Positions 1 through 20,010 of a stretch of 64,000 bases of DNA are shown piece by piece (position 1 is the first letter of the stretch; each line of letters starts with the position of its first letter). The position numbers and the translations under genes are program-made. Below the pieces are notes generated by a model. The model made no database searches. It saw only the letters and a list, made by a program, of their open reading frames with translations, and was not told where the DNA came from. This stretch comes from Pseudomonas azotoformans (GTDB lineage: Bacteria; Pseudomonadota; Gammaproteobacteria; Pseudomonadales; Pseudomonadaceae): positions 744,001 through 808,000 of the forward strand of contig NZ_LT629702.1 of NCBI RefSeq assembly GCF_900103345.1, in the 5' to 3' direction.

Positions 1-1072
1 CGGGCGGGCACAAAGACCCGGCGTACCTGTGCGAGGTGATTGCCAGCGAACAGATCACCACGCTGCACTTCGTGCCGTCGATGCTCGACGTGTTCCTGGC
101 CCATGGCGATGTAAGCCAGGCCGCCGGCCTGGTGCGCGTGATGTGCAGCGGCGAGGCTTTGCCCGGCAGCCTGGTGCGGCGCTTCAAGCAGCAATTGCCA
201 GGCAGCCAATTGCATAACCTGTATGGCCCGACCGAAGCCGCTGTCGATGTGACCACATGGAACTGCGCCGGGCCGGTGACGCCGGACAACACGCCGATCG
301 GCAAACCGATCGCCAACACCCGTATGTACGTGCTCGACGCACAGATGCAGCCCGTGCCATTGGGCGTGGTCGGCGAGCTGTTTATCGGCGGCGTGCAGGT
401 GGCGCGCGGTTACCTGAACCGCCCGGAACTGACCGCCGAACGCTTCCTCAAGGACCCGTTCACCGATGGCCGCCTGTATCGCACCGGGGACCTGGGGCGG
501 TACCTGGCCGACGGAAACATCGAATACCTCGGGCGCAACGATGATCAGGTGAAGATCCGTGGCCTGCGCATCGAGCTGGGGGAAATCCAGGCGCGCCTGC
601 TGGAACATCCCCAGGTCAGCGAAGCCGCGGTGGTGGCCCGTGAAGAGCGGCTCGTCGCCTACTACACCGGCACGCGCTCAGCCGATCTGCGTGAACATCT
701 GTTGCAGCACCTGCCGGAGTTCATGGTGCCTGCGCTGTTCGTGCACCTGGACGCGTTGCCGTTGAGCCCCAACGGCAAGCTGGACCGCAAGGCACTGCCG
801 GCGCCAGACGCCGATGCCTTGACCCTGCGCGACTACGAAGCCCCGCTGGGCGACACCGAAATCCTTCTGGCGCAACTCTGGGCCGAACTGCTCAACGTCG
901 AACGGGTAGGGCGCCAGGACAATTTCTTTGAACTGGGCGGGCATTCGCTGCTCGCCGTGAGCTTGATCGGGCGCTTGCGCCAGGAAGGCATGGAAGCCGA
1001 TGTGCGTGGGTTGTTCGAACAGCCGACCCTGGCCGGCTACGCCGCAATGACTGAACGAATGGAGATCGTCCT

Positions 1073-1076
<4 letters not shown>
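1..1076 (+). CDS. viscB: Viscosin-type NRPS, 3' end (partial; Ser adenylation + carrier domain)
   Basis: The C-terminal part of a non-ribosomal peptide synthetase, cut by the left window edge; the frame is open from base 3. It holds the second half of an adenylation domain (YGPTEAAVD motif, TGDLGRYL, NGKLDRKALP near residue 255) and one peptidyl carrier domain with the phosphopantetheine serine in FFELGGHSLL near residue 308. The visible pocket residues (H, M, S, L, V, D and the A10 lysine) match the serine code DVWHMSLVDK. The last four bases (GTGA) overlap the start of the next synthetase, so the two are translationally coupled. In viscosin-group systems the second synthetase ends with Ser6, which fits. 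The gene name is by analogy with viscosin/massetolide synthetases. Confidence 0.9.
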
Positions 1077-12367
<11,291 letters not shown>

Positions 12368-12382
12368 AGTTTTGGTATGGGG

Positions 12383-13163
12383 ACATATCCGTTGCTGCGG
12401 TCACGGCTGCTTATGGTTCCGCTCTTACAGCGGCTCACTTTTGGAAGGACCCAAAAGTAAGCAAAAGGTCCTCGCCCCACCACTCGGCACCTCGCCTAGG
12501 CTCGGTGTGCCCTCACTCCGGCTTGAATCCGTGGGCCGCCGCCACGCGCCATCCATGGCGCGGGGCGGCTAACCCGGCGTCCTGCCGGGTTACCCACGGA
12601 TTCAAGCCTGCGTTCGGCCAGCGTGGTTTTACGGGGCGCCGAAGAGCAAGAGCGACTCGCTGCGCATCGTGGATACGCTGTTTGTTCTGTGTTGCCCACT
12701 TACTACTGTGGCGAGCGGGCTTGCCCCGCGTTGGGCTGCGAAGCAGCCCTAAAACCAGTGAGAGCACCGCGTTTATCCTGGTTTCCCGCGTCATCGTTGG
12801 CGACCTTCGCGGGCAAGCCCTGCTCCTACAGGGAGAGCGCGTACGCTTCGACGATTCGGTCGGCTACCAGGCCGCCGCGCTTTGCTTTTGATTTTGATCT
12901 TAGGCGCCCAGTCAAACACGCTGGCCGGAATTCGGCAGGGATTTGGGGGGTAAACCGGCAGGGATGCCGGTTTAGCCGCCCCGCGCCATGGATGGCGCGT
13001 GGCGGCGGCCCCCCAAATCACTGTCGGATTACGGGCACACCGAGCCTAGGCGAGGTGCCGAGTGTTGGGGCAAGAGCCTTTTGGTTACTTTTGGGCTCTT
13101 TTCAAAAGTGACCCGCCGTAAGGGCGGAACCAATCGTTGCCGTTACCGAAACAACGGATATGT
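12383..13163. repeat. Large imperfect palindrome (~0.78 kb) with REPIN-like core, copy 1
   Basis: This fills the gene-free space between the synthetase and macA. The two outer ~240-base arms are inverted copies of each other. For example, the 26 bases at 12486-12511 are the exact reverse complement of 13034-13059, and the termini read ACATATCCGTTG and the inverse CAACGGATATGT. Arms also contain smaller nested hairpins, such as ACCCGGCGTCCTGCCGGGT. The ~120-base core (12707-12831) resembles a REP doublet. Open frames inside, including a 219-codon one, are products of the symmetry and resemble no family. A second copy lies at 19094-19905 in the same orientation. It may belong to one of the long intergenic repeat families catalogued in P. 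fluorescens genomes; I cannot check. Confidence 0.85.
12707..12831. repeat. REP-doublet-like core of palindrome copy 1
   Basis: Two inverted REP-like units (GAGCGGGCTTGCCCCGCG at the left and CGCGGGCAAGCCCTGCTCC at the right) enclose a short hairpin TGGGCTGCGAAGCAGCCC. The arrangement matches the free-standing REPINs elsewhere in the window but lies nested at the centre of the larger palindrome. Confidence 0.6.
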
Positions 13164-13182
13164 ACACAACCAAAGGCCACCC

Positions 13183-14334
13183 ATGGAAAAGTCAAAGTTA
13201 CGCAAACTAGGAATGCTCACAGTCATCACAGTCGCCATCGGCCTGATCATCTACACGGTCCAGGCCCCCGCCGACGCCCCCCAATACCTCACCGCCACCG
13301 CCGAACGCGGTGACATCGAAAACGCCGTCCTGGCCACCGGCCTGCTCGAAGGCATCAAACAGGTCGACGTAGGCGCCCAGGTCTCCGGCCAATTGAAATC
13401 CCTCAAAGTCAAAGTCGGCGACAAAGTCAAAAAGGGCCAATGGCTCGCCGAAATCGACCCACTGGTCCTGCAAAACACCTTGCGCAAAGCCCAGGTCGAC
13501 GAAGAAAACCTCCAGGCCCAACGCCGCGCCACAGCGGCCCAGCTCAAGCAGGCCAAGTCCGTGTACGAGCGCTACAAAGGCCTGCAGATCGACGAGTCGG
13601 TTTCACGCCAGGATTTCGAAGACGCCGAGTCCAACTTCCAGGTGCAACAGGCCAACCTGCTGTCCCTGGATGCGCAGATCAAAAGCGCCCACATCCAGAT
13701 CGACACTGCCAAGGTCAACCTGGCCTACACCCGCATCGTCGCGCCCATCGACGGCGATGTGGTGGGCATCGTCACCCAGGAAGGCCAGACCGTGATTGCC
13801 AGCCAGCTGGCGCCGGTGCTGCTCAAGCTGGCGGACCTGGACACCATGACCGTCAAGGCCCAGGTCTCCGAGGCGGATGTGATTCACATCAGCCCCGGCC
13901 AGCAGGTGTACTTCACCATCCTCGGTGAAGCCGACAAGCGTTACTACGCCAAGCTGCGCGGCACCGAGCCGGCGCCGCAGAACTTCCTGGAAACCCAGAC
14001 CGCCGGCACGCCGAAGCAGAACACGGCGGTGTTCTATAACGCGCTGTTCGACGTGCCCAACCCCGATCACCGCTTGCGTATCGCCATGACCGCCCAGGTG
14101 CGTATCGTGCTCGATACTGCCCAGGCCGCGTTGATGGTGCCGGTGGCGGCGCTCGGTGCGCGCAACAACGACGGCAGCTACCCGCTGCGGGTGCTGGATG
14201 CCAAGGGCAAGGCGGTGTCGCGGGATGTGAAGACCGGGATCAACAACAACGTCAAGGTGCAGATCCTCGACGGCCTGGCCGAAGGTGACAAAGTGGTGAT
14301 CGGCGACGCCACGCCGGCTGTGGCGGGGAACTGA
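13183..14334 (+). CDS. macA: MacA-type periplasmic adaptor of lipopeptide efflux pump
   Basis: 383-residue membrane-fusion protein of the MacA/RND-adaptor family. The N-terminal segment MEKSKLRKLGMLTVITVAIGLIIYTV is a single inner-membrane anchor. It is followed by the split biotinyl-lipoyl domain (GLLEGIKQVDVGAQVSGQ and ...IDGDVVGIVTQEGQTV), a helical hairpin of about 70 residues (KAQVDEENLQAQ...) and beta-barrel/proximal domains ending GDATPAVAGN. The ATG at 13183 is chosen because the longer frame upstream lies in the palindromic repeat. The stop is 3 bases before macB, so the two form an operon. Downstream of viscosin/massetolide synthetases the macAB pair is known to take part in lipopeptide export; that role here is inferred from position. 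The first ~400 bases are unusually C/A-rich. Confidence 0.93.
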   Translation: MEKSKLRKLGMLTVITVAIGLIIYTVQAPADAPQYLTATAERGDIENAVLATGLLEGIKQVDVGAQVSGQLKSLKVKVGDKVKKGQWLAEIDPLVLQNTLRKAQVDEENLQAQRRATAAQLKQAKSVYERYKGLQIDESVSRQDFEDAESNFQVQQANLLSLDAQIKSAHIQIDTAKVNLAYTRIVAPIDGDVVGIVTQEGQTVIASQLAPVLLKLADLDTMTVKAQVSEADVIHISPGQQVYFTILGEADKRYYAKLRGTEPAPQNFLETQTAGTPKQNTAVFYNALFDVPNPDHRLRIAMTAQVRIVLDTAQAALMVPVAALGARNNDGSYPLRVLDAKGKAVSRDVKTGINNNVKVQILDGLAEGDKVVIGDATPAVAGN

Positions 14335-14337
14335 CGG

Positions 14338-16296
14338 ATGACCCAGCCACTGTTGGAACTCAAGGGCATCACCCGCAGTTTCATGGCCGGCGAGCGTGAG
14401 TTCATTGCGCTCAAGGGCATCGACCTGACGATTCACGCCGGGGAAATGGTCGCGATCATCGGCGCCTCGGGCTCGGGTAAATCGACCCTGATGAACATCC
14501 TCGGCGGCCTGGATTACGCCACGGCCGGCAGCTACAAGATCAATGGTATCGAGACCCGCTCATTGGGCGACGAGCAATTGGCCGAACTGCGCCGCGATTA
14601 CTTCGGCTTTATCTTCCAGCGCTACCACTTGCTGGCGCACTTGAGCGCCTTGCACAACGTGGAGATGCCGGCGATCTATGCCGGTACACCGGAGACCGCG
14701 CGCCATAGCCGTGCGCGGGAGTTGCTGGCGCGCCTGGGGTTGGCGGGCCACACCAGCCACCGTCCCAGCCAGCTGTCGGGCGGGCAGCAGCAGCGGGTGA
14801 GTATCGCTCGGGCGTTGATGAACGGCGGTGAAGTGATCCTCGCCGACGAACCCACCGGCGCCCTCGACACCCACAGCGGCAAGGAGGTCATGCGTATCCT
14901 CGCCGAGCTGCACGCCGCGGGGCACACGGTGATTATCGTGACGCACGACCCCAAGGTCGCGGCGAACGCCCAGCGCATCGTCGAGGTGTGCGATGGCGAG
15001 ATTGTCAGCGACAAGGCCAACGAGAGTGTCGGCCTGGAGCTGCCCAGCGAAACCCCCATCGAGTCCAAGCGCAGCGGCGCCAGGCGTCTGGTGGCGAGCT
15101 TGGGGTTGTTCAAGGAGGCCTTCAATATGGCCTGGGTCGCGCTGGTGTCCCATCGCATGCGGACCTTGCTGACCATGCTCGGTATCGTCATCGGCATCAC
15201 CTCGGTGGTGTCGATCTCGGCCATCGGTGAAGGCGCCAAGCGTTATGTGCTCAAGGACATCCAGGCGATCGGCAGCAACACCATCGATATCTTTTCCGGC
15301 ACCAGCTTCGGCGACAGTCGCGCATCGGCCATCGAGACCTTGATGCCCTCGGATGTCGACGCCTTGAACCAGCTGTATTACGTCGACAGCGCCACGCCGG
15401 TGGTGGGGCGCAACCTGTTGCTGCGCTTTGGCAATATCGACCTGGATGCGCAGGTCAACGGGGTGAGTGACCGCTACTTCAAGGTCAAGGGCCTGAAGCT
15501 CGAAGCGGGTATCGCCTTCAGCGAAAGCGATGCGCGGCGCCAGGCCCAGGTGGTGGTGATCGACCACAACACCCGCCATCGTCTGTTCGGGCCGAACGTC
15601 GACCCGCTGGGCCAGGTGATCCTGGTGGGTAACCTGCCGTGCACGGTGATCGGGGTGACGGCCGACAACAAAAACATGTTCGCCGCCAGCAAGGCATTGA
15701 ATGTGTGGGTGCCGTATGAAACGGCGGCGGGGCGCCTGTTGGGGCAACGCCATCTGGACAGCATTACTGTGCGCATCAAGGACGGCCAGCCGAGCAAGGT
15801 GGTCGAAGACAACGTCAACAAGCTGATGCTGCAACGCCACGGCACCAAGGATTTCTTCACCAACAACCTCGACAGCATCATGCAGACGGTGCAGAAAACC
15901 AGCCGCTCCCTGGCACTGTTGCTGTCGTTGATCGCGGTGATTTCGCTGCTGGTGGGCGGTATCGGGGTGATGAACATCATGCTGGTGTCTGTGACCGAGC
16001 GCACCCGTGAGATCGGTATTCGCATGGCGGTGGGCGCCCGGCAATCGGACATTCGCCAGCAGTTCCTGGTGGAGGCGGTGATGGTGTGTTTGATCGGCGG
16101 GCTGATCGGGATCTCGCTGTCCTATGCCCTGGGCTTTCTGTTTTCGTTGTTTGTGAAGGAATGGGAGATGGTGTTTTCCCTGGGCTCGGTCATCACCGCG
16201 TTTGCCTGTTCGACATTGATCGGCATCGTGTTCGGCTTTGTGCCGGCGCGGAATGCGGCGCGGCTCGATCCGATCGAGGCCTTGGCAAGGGATTGA
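14338..16296 (+). CDS. macB: MacB-type ABC transporter (ATPase-permease fusion)
   Basis: 652-residue inner-membrane transporter with an N-terminal ATPase and C-terminal MacB permease. Walker A is GASGSGKST (near residue 42), the signature LSGGQQQR (near 145) and Walker B ILADEPTGALD (near 165). The first transmembrane helix follows near residue 270 (RTLLTMLGIVIGITSVVSI), then a large periplasmic domain (about 295-525) and three C-terminal helices in the FtsX fold (LLLSLIAVISLLVGGIGVMNI onward). It pairs with MacA and an outer-membrane TolC-like protein not encoded here. The location directly after the synthetase suggests lipopeptide export; macrolide export is the family's alternative. Confidence 0.94.
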   Translation: MTQPLLELKGITRSFMAGEREFIALKGIDLTIHAGEMVAIIGASGSGKSTLMNILGGLDYATAGSYKINGIETRSLGDEQLAELRRDYFGFIFQRYHLLAHLSALHNVEMPAIYAGTPETARHSRARELLARLGLAGHTSHRPSQLSGGQQQRVSIARALMNGGEVILADEPTGALDTHSGKEVMRILAELHAAGHTVIIVTHDPKVAANAQRIVEVCDGEIVSDKANESVGLELPSETPIESKRSGARRLVASLGLFKEAFNMAWVALVSHRMRTLLTMLGIVIGITSVVSISAIGEGAKRYVLKDIQAIGSNTIDIFSGTSFGDSRASAIETLMPSDVDALNQLYYVDSATPVVGRNLLLRFGNIDLDAQVNGVSDRYFKVKGLKLEAGIAFSESDARRQAQVVVIDHNTRHRLFGPNVDPLGQVILVGNLPCTVIGVTADNKNMFAASKALNVWVPYETAAGRLLGQRHLDSITVRIKDGQPSKVVEDNVNKLMLQRHGTKDFFTNNLDSIMQTVQKTSRSLALLLSLIAVISLLVGGIGVMNIMLVSVTERTREIGIRMAVGARQSDIRQQFLVEAVMVCLIGGLIGISLSYALGFLFSLFVKEWEMVFSLGSVITAFACSTLIGIVFGFVPARNAARLDPIEALARD

Positions 16297-16304
16297 TAGG
16301 GCCG

Positions 16305-16397
16305 AATGTGGGAGGGGGCTTGCCCCCGATTGCTGTGTATCAGCCACAATTTATGTTGCTGACCCACCGCCATCGGGGGCAAGCCCCCTCCCACATT
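16305..16397. repeat. REPIN (GGAGGGGGCTTGCCCCC type)
   Basis: Two inverted REP units, TGTGGGAGGGGGCTTGCC and its reverse complement, separated by about 50 unique bases. It sits between convergent macB and the luxR-type gene, where it could also act as a bidirectional transcript end. Confidence 0.9.
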
Positions 16398-16412
16398 CAG
16401 ACCGGTGTCGTC

Positions 16413-17096
16413 TTAAAAACCAGCGGTGTCCTCAGTGGCATACATCCACCGCAGCAACGAATGCCGCCCGCTGATCCCCAGCTTGATCGCCGCACGTTTC
16501 AGGTAACTCTCGATGGTGTTGACCTTCAACGCCAATTGCTCCGCCAACTCCGGCGCCGTGCGCCCGGCCAGCAGGCCGACGCACACTTCGAGCTCACGGT
16601 TGGAGAGGGTCAGCCCCGATTGCACCAGGCGTTCCTCGATGCGCCGGCGCAGGGTTTCGAGGCCCTGGTTTTCCGGGTTCACCGGCTCGCTGTCCTGGCG
16701 GCACGGCTGGATCGCGGCGATGTGTTTTTCGACCATGGGCAGCAGCAGGGTGGAGAAGTCCTGCAGCATGCTGCGCTCCTGCGGCGAGAAATTTTCGGAC
16801 TGGTGTGAGCGATACACCGATAACACATAGCGCACGTCGTCGCGGCGGCGGGTGAGGTGCAATTGTGCCGCAGGTTGCTCTTCGCCCAAGGCTTCTACCG
16901 AGTCGGTGTAGACCGGGCTGATCTTGCGGCGGACCTGCCCTTCGGCACTCAGCTGCAATTGCCTGATATGGGTGGCGTCCACGGCCAGTTGGGTGAGGAT
17001 CAGGTCATGCAGCATGCGCGGAAAATGGCGGCTGCCGGTGCTGGCGATGACCTTGCCAATATGGGGAAACAGCTGTGAGTTCATCAATTCGTCCAT
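16413..17096 (-). CDS. viscBCR: LuxR-family regulator adjoining lipopeptide genes
   Basis: 227-residue regulator with a C-terminal LuxR helix-turn-helix (about residues 160-222: LSNRELEVCVGLLAGRTAPELAEQ and VNTIESYLKRAAIKLGI). The N-terminal half has no recognisable autoinducer-binding, receiver or PAS motif that I can name. The ORF starts at ATG 17096; another ATG four codons in (17084) is possible, and neither has a strong Shine-Dalgarno sequence. In viscosin/massetolide strains a LuxR gene just after macB (viscBCR/massBCR) controls the synthetase genes. Position and length match, so this role is likely but inferred. Confidence 0.8.
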   Translation of the reverse strand: MDELMNSQLFPHIGKVIASTGSRHFPRMLHDLILTQLAVDATHIRQLQLSAEGQVRRKISPVYTDSVEALGEEQPAAQLHLTRRRDDVRYVLSVYRSHQSENFSPQERSMLQDFSTLLLPMVEKHIAAIQPCRQDSEPVNPENQGLETLRRRIEERLVQSGLTLSNRELEVCVGLLAGRTAPELAEQLALKVNTIESYLKRAAIKLGISGRHSLLRWMYATEDTAGF

Positions 17097-17171
17097 GAGG
17101 CGTGCAGGTATTCGGCCTTATAGCGACGGGGATTAAGAGGCATGCCAATGCGAATAACCTGCGGTGATAAT

Positions 17172-17240
17172 CCTTCCCGCCGGAACCTATGCTAGTACAG
17201 CCTGGCGGCGGGAAGGGGATCCAATCTAAAAAAATTGGAT
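17172..17240 (-). terminator. Strong hairpins between megL and luxR-type gene
   Basis: Two perfect inverted repeats follow the megL stop on the minus strand. The first, ATCCAAT/ATTGGAT (17219-17225 with 17234-17240), begins at the stop codon. The second has 11-base arms, CCTTCCCGCCG with CGGCGGGAAGG (17172-17182 with 17206-17216), around a 23-base loop. There is no classic U-run after the long stem, so it may be a transcript-stabilising or regulatory structure in the luxR leader rather than an intrinsic terminator. Confidence 0.5.
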
Positions 17241-18475
17241 TAGACACTCACGAGTTTGGACTTGTGTTGCGGCGTGCGCGTGCATTTGGCCAGTGCCTGA
17301 TGCACATCGGCCAGCAGGTCGGCGACGTCCTCAAGGCCCACCGACAACCGCACCAGCCCTTCGCTGATACCGTGCCGGGCGCGTTGCTCCGGGGTGTAGG
17401 TGGAGTGGGTCATGCTTGCCGGGTGCTGGGCCAGTGACTCGGCGTCGCCCAGGCTGACCGCACGGGTAAACAGCTTGAGTGCATTCATGAAGCGCCGGCC
17501 GGTTTCGATCCCGCCCTTGAGTTCAAAGGCGATCATGCCGCCGGGCATTTTCATCTGCCGTGACGCCAGTTCGTATTGTGGAAAAGAACGCAGCCCCGGG
17601 TAAGTCACGCGCTCCACGGCGGGGTGCGCCTGCAAGGCTTCGGCTACCGCCTGGGCGTTGCTGCAATGGCGGTCCATGCGCAGGGCCAGGGTCTTGAGGC
17701 CGCGCATCAACAGCGAGGCATCCTGGGGCGACATGACGGCGCCGGTCAGGTCCTTGAGGCCTTGCAGGCGAATGCGCTGGGCCAGCGCCTGGCTGCTCAC
17801 GGCAATGCCCGCAGTGATATCGCCGTGGCCGCTCAGGTATTTGGTCGCCGAATGCACCACCACATCGGCGCCCAGTTCCAGGGGGCGTTGCAGGTAGGGC
17901 GTGCAGTAGGTGTTGTCGACCACCACGGTGATGTCGGGTTGCTGGTGGGCGAGGGCGGCGACGGCGGCGATATCCACCAGTTGCAGGTTGGGGTTGGCCG
18001 GGGTTTCGCAGTAGATCATGCGGGTCGCGGGGCTGAGCGCGGCTTGCAGGGCCGCCAGGTCGGTGAGGTCGACATGTCGCACCTTGATGCCGAACTCGCC
18101 GATGCCGTGGTGCAGCAGGGCGAAGGTGCAACCGTACAGCGTCTGGCTGACGATCACCTCGTCGCCGGGGCGCAGCAGGGTCCAGAACGTTGCGGCAATC
18201 GCCCCCATCCCGGAACTGAACGCCACCGCCGCCTCACCGTTTTCCAGGGTCGCCATGCGCGACTCCAGCAGTGCCAGGGTCGGGTTGGAAATGCGCGTAT
18301 AGAAGTGGCCGCTGGCTTCGCCGGCAAAACAGGCGGCGCCGTATTCGGCGGTGGGGAAGGCAAAGGTGGCAGACAGGTAAATCGGCGGGACGAGCGCGCC
18401 GTGGTGGTCCTTGGGGTCGTAGCCGTGGTGGATGGCGCGGGTGGAAAAGCCGAATGCATTGTGTTTATTGTTCAT
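17240..18475 (-). CDS. megL: Methionine gamma-lyase
   Basis: 411-residue PLP enzyme of the Cys/Met metabolism (gamma family), cytosolic. It splits methionine to methanethiol, 2-oxobutyrate and ammonia. The PLP lysine is in SATKYLSGHGD. The phosphate/substrate loop is SSGMGAIAATFWTLL, and YGCTFALLHHG carries the cysteine that distinguishes methionine gamma-lyases from cystathionine lyases. Length fits P. putida MdeA/MegL (about 400). The start at 18475 has a good AAGGAG upstream. A divergent Lrp-type gene 123 bases away mirrors the known mdeR-mdeA pair, so methionine induction through that regulator is likely. Cystathionine gamma-lyase is the alternative. Confidence 0.9.
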   Translation of the reverse strand: MNNKHNAFGFSTRAIHHGYDPKDHHGALVPPIYLSATFAFPTAEYGAACFAGEASGHFYTRISNPTLALLESRMATLENGEAAVAFSSGMGAIAATFWTLLRPGDEVIVSQTLYGCTFALLHHGIGEFGIKVRHVDLTDLAALQAALSPATRMIYCETPANPNLQLVDIAAVAALAHQQPDITVVVDNTYCTPYLQRPLELGADVVVHSATKYLSGHGDITAGIAVSSQALAQRIRLQGLKDLTGAVMSPQDASLLMRGLKTLALRMDRHCSNAQAVAEALQAHPAVERVTYPGLRSFPQYELASRQMKMPGGMIAFELKGGIETGRRFMNALKLFTRAVSLGDAESLAQHPASMTHSTYTPEQRARHGISEGLVRLSVGLEDVADLLADVHQALAKCTRTPQHKSKLVSV

Positions 18476-18598
18476 GTCGGACGCTCCTTATTTCCTACAA
18501 TGCTATGCTCATAACCACAGATGAATTTTGCAATATTTGCTGCTAAATCCCGCGTCCTGGGATGAAAACCTCATAAAAATAACGAATAGAGGCACGTT
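18476..18598. promoter_or_regulatory. Divergent promoter region megL / Lrp-type regulator
   Basis: AT-rich 123-base spacer between two divergent genes. It contains a perfect 11-base dyad GCAATATTTGC (18530-18540) inside an A/T tract, of the size expected for an Lrp-family half-site. Assignment as operator is inference. Confidence 0.45.
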
Positions 18599-19069
18599 AT
18601 GCCTGTCAGTCTGGATCGCACCGATAAAGCGCTTTTAAACGCGTTGCAAGGTAATGCTCGCCTCACGGTGGCCGAATTGGCCGACCGCGTTTCCCTGACG
18701 ACCTCGCCGTGTTGGCGCCGGGTGCGCAACCTGGAGGAGAGCGGGGTGATCAGTGGGTACCAGGCGATTCTCTCGCCCAAGGCGCTGGGGTATGGGGTGA
18801 CGGCCTTTGTCAGCATCATGATGGAGAGTCATACCCAGGACATTGCCCGGGCATTCGAGCAGCGGCTGTTGGAGATTCCCGAGATTGTGGCGTGTCATAA
18901 CGTGTCGGGGCGGTATGATTTTTTGTTGGAAGTGGTGGCGAAGGATCTGGAGTCGTTTGGGGAGTTTGCGCGGGAGGTGTTGCAGACGTTGCCTTGCGTC
19001 AAGGAGATTTATTCGAGTTTTTCCTATAAGTCGGTGAGGGGGTTGCGGGTGATTCCGGTGCCGGGGTGA
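18599..19069 (+). CDS. mdeR: Lrp/AsnC-family regulator (MdeR-like)
   Basis: 156-residue Lrp/AsnC protein. The N-terminal winged helix (LDRTDKALLNALQGNARLT, then LADRVSLTTSPCWRRVRNLEE) covers residues 5-55. The effector-binding RAM domain (VTAFVSIMMESH, GRYDFLLEVVAKD) covers about 65-150. Divergent from methionine gamma-lyase, which it very probably activates in response to methionine or a breakdown product, as MdeR does in P. putida. The last ~200 bases are strongly G/T-rich on the plus strand, unlike the start of the gene, and abut the second large palindrome. Confidence 0.85.
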   Translation: MPVSLDRTDKALLNALQGNARLTVAELADRVSLTTSPCWRRVRNLEESGVISGYQAILSPKALGYGVTAFVSIMMESHTQDIARAFEQRLLEIPEIVACHNVSGRYDFLLEVVAKDLESFGEFAREVLQTLPCVKEIYSSFSYKSVRGLRVIPVPG

Positions 19070-19093
19070 TTGGGTGGTGGTGTCGTATTGTGT

Positions 19094-19905
19094 ACATATC
19101 CGTTGCTGCGGTAACGGCCACCTATGGTTCCGCTCTTACAGCGGCTCACTTTTGGAAAGGCCGGAATGCCGGCCCAGCCAAAAGTAAGCAAAAGGCCTTC
19201 GCCCCAACACTCGGTGCCTCGCTTAGGCTCGGCATGCCCTCACTCCGGCTTGAATCCGTGGGCCGCCGCCACGCGCCATCCATGGCGCGGGGCGGCTAAC
19301 CCGGCGTCCTGCCGGGTTACCCACGGATTCAAGCCTGCGTTCGGCCAGCGTGTTTGACGGGGCGCCGAAGATCAAAAGCAAGAGCGACTCGCTGCGCATC
19401 GTAGATACGCTTTTTGTTCTGTGTTAGCGCCTTACTGTGTTGCCGGCTTACTGTGGTGAGCGGGCTTGCCCCGCGTTGGGCTGCGAAGCAGCCCTAAGAC
19501 CAGTGAGGGCGCCGCGTGCATTCTGGCTTCCCGCATCATCGTTAACGACCATCGCGGGCAAGCCCGGCTCCTACAGAGGAACGCGTATGCCTCAACGATC
19601 CGGTCGGCTATTCGGCCGCCGCGCTTTGCTTTTGATTTTGATCTTAGGCGCCCCGTCAAACACGCTGGCCGGAATTCGGCAGGGATTTGGGGGGTAAACC
19701 GGCAGGGATGCCGGTTTAGCCGCCCCGCGCCATGGATGGCGCGTGGCGGCGGCCCCCCAAATCCCTGTCGAATTACGGGCACACCGAGCCTAAGCGAGGT
19801 GCCGAGTGTTGGGGCAAGAGCCCTTTGCTTACTTTGGGGCTTTTCCAAAGTGAGCCGCCGTAAGGGCGGAACCAATATCCGCCATCACCCAAATAACGGA
19901 TATGT
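19094..19905. repeat. Large imperfect palindrome (~0.81 kb) with REPIN-like core, copy 2
   Basis: Second copy of the element at 12383-13163, same orientation and near-identical over long stretches, for instance around GAATCCGTGGGCCGCCGCC and GCCATCCATGGCGCGGGGCGG. Differences include an inserted small hairpin GGCCGGAATGCCGGCC near 19158 and substitutions in both arms. Outer ends are again ACATATCCGTTG and the inverse (ACGGATATGT). It fills most of the gene-free gap 19070-20010. No credible gene lies inside it. Confidence 0.85.
19452..19576. repeat. REP-doublet-like core of palindrome copy 2
   Basis: Inverted REP-like units GAGCGGGCTTGCCCCGCG and CGCGGGCAAGCCCGGCTCC around the same short hairpin (TGGGCTGCGAAGCAGCCC) as in copy 1. 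The right unit keeps the CCCGGCTCC ending that is altered in copy 1. Confidence 0.6.
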
Positions 19906-20010
19906 CCCCAATCCAACCCAACCCCCCAAACAGCACGTACATCCAATTTTCCCCACCCCATCCCCCCTCAAACTCCCTCATCGCTGAATCTTCAAGGCAG
20001 AGGGACACCC

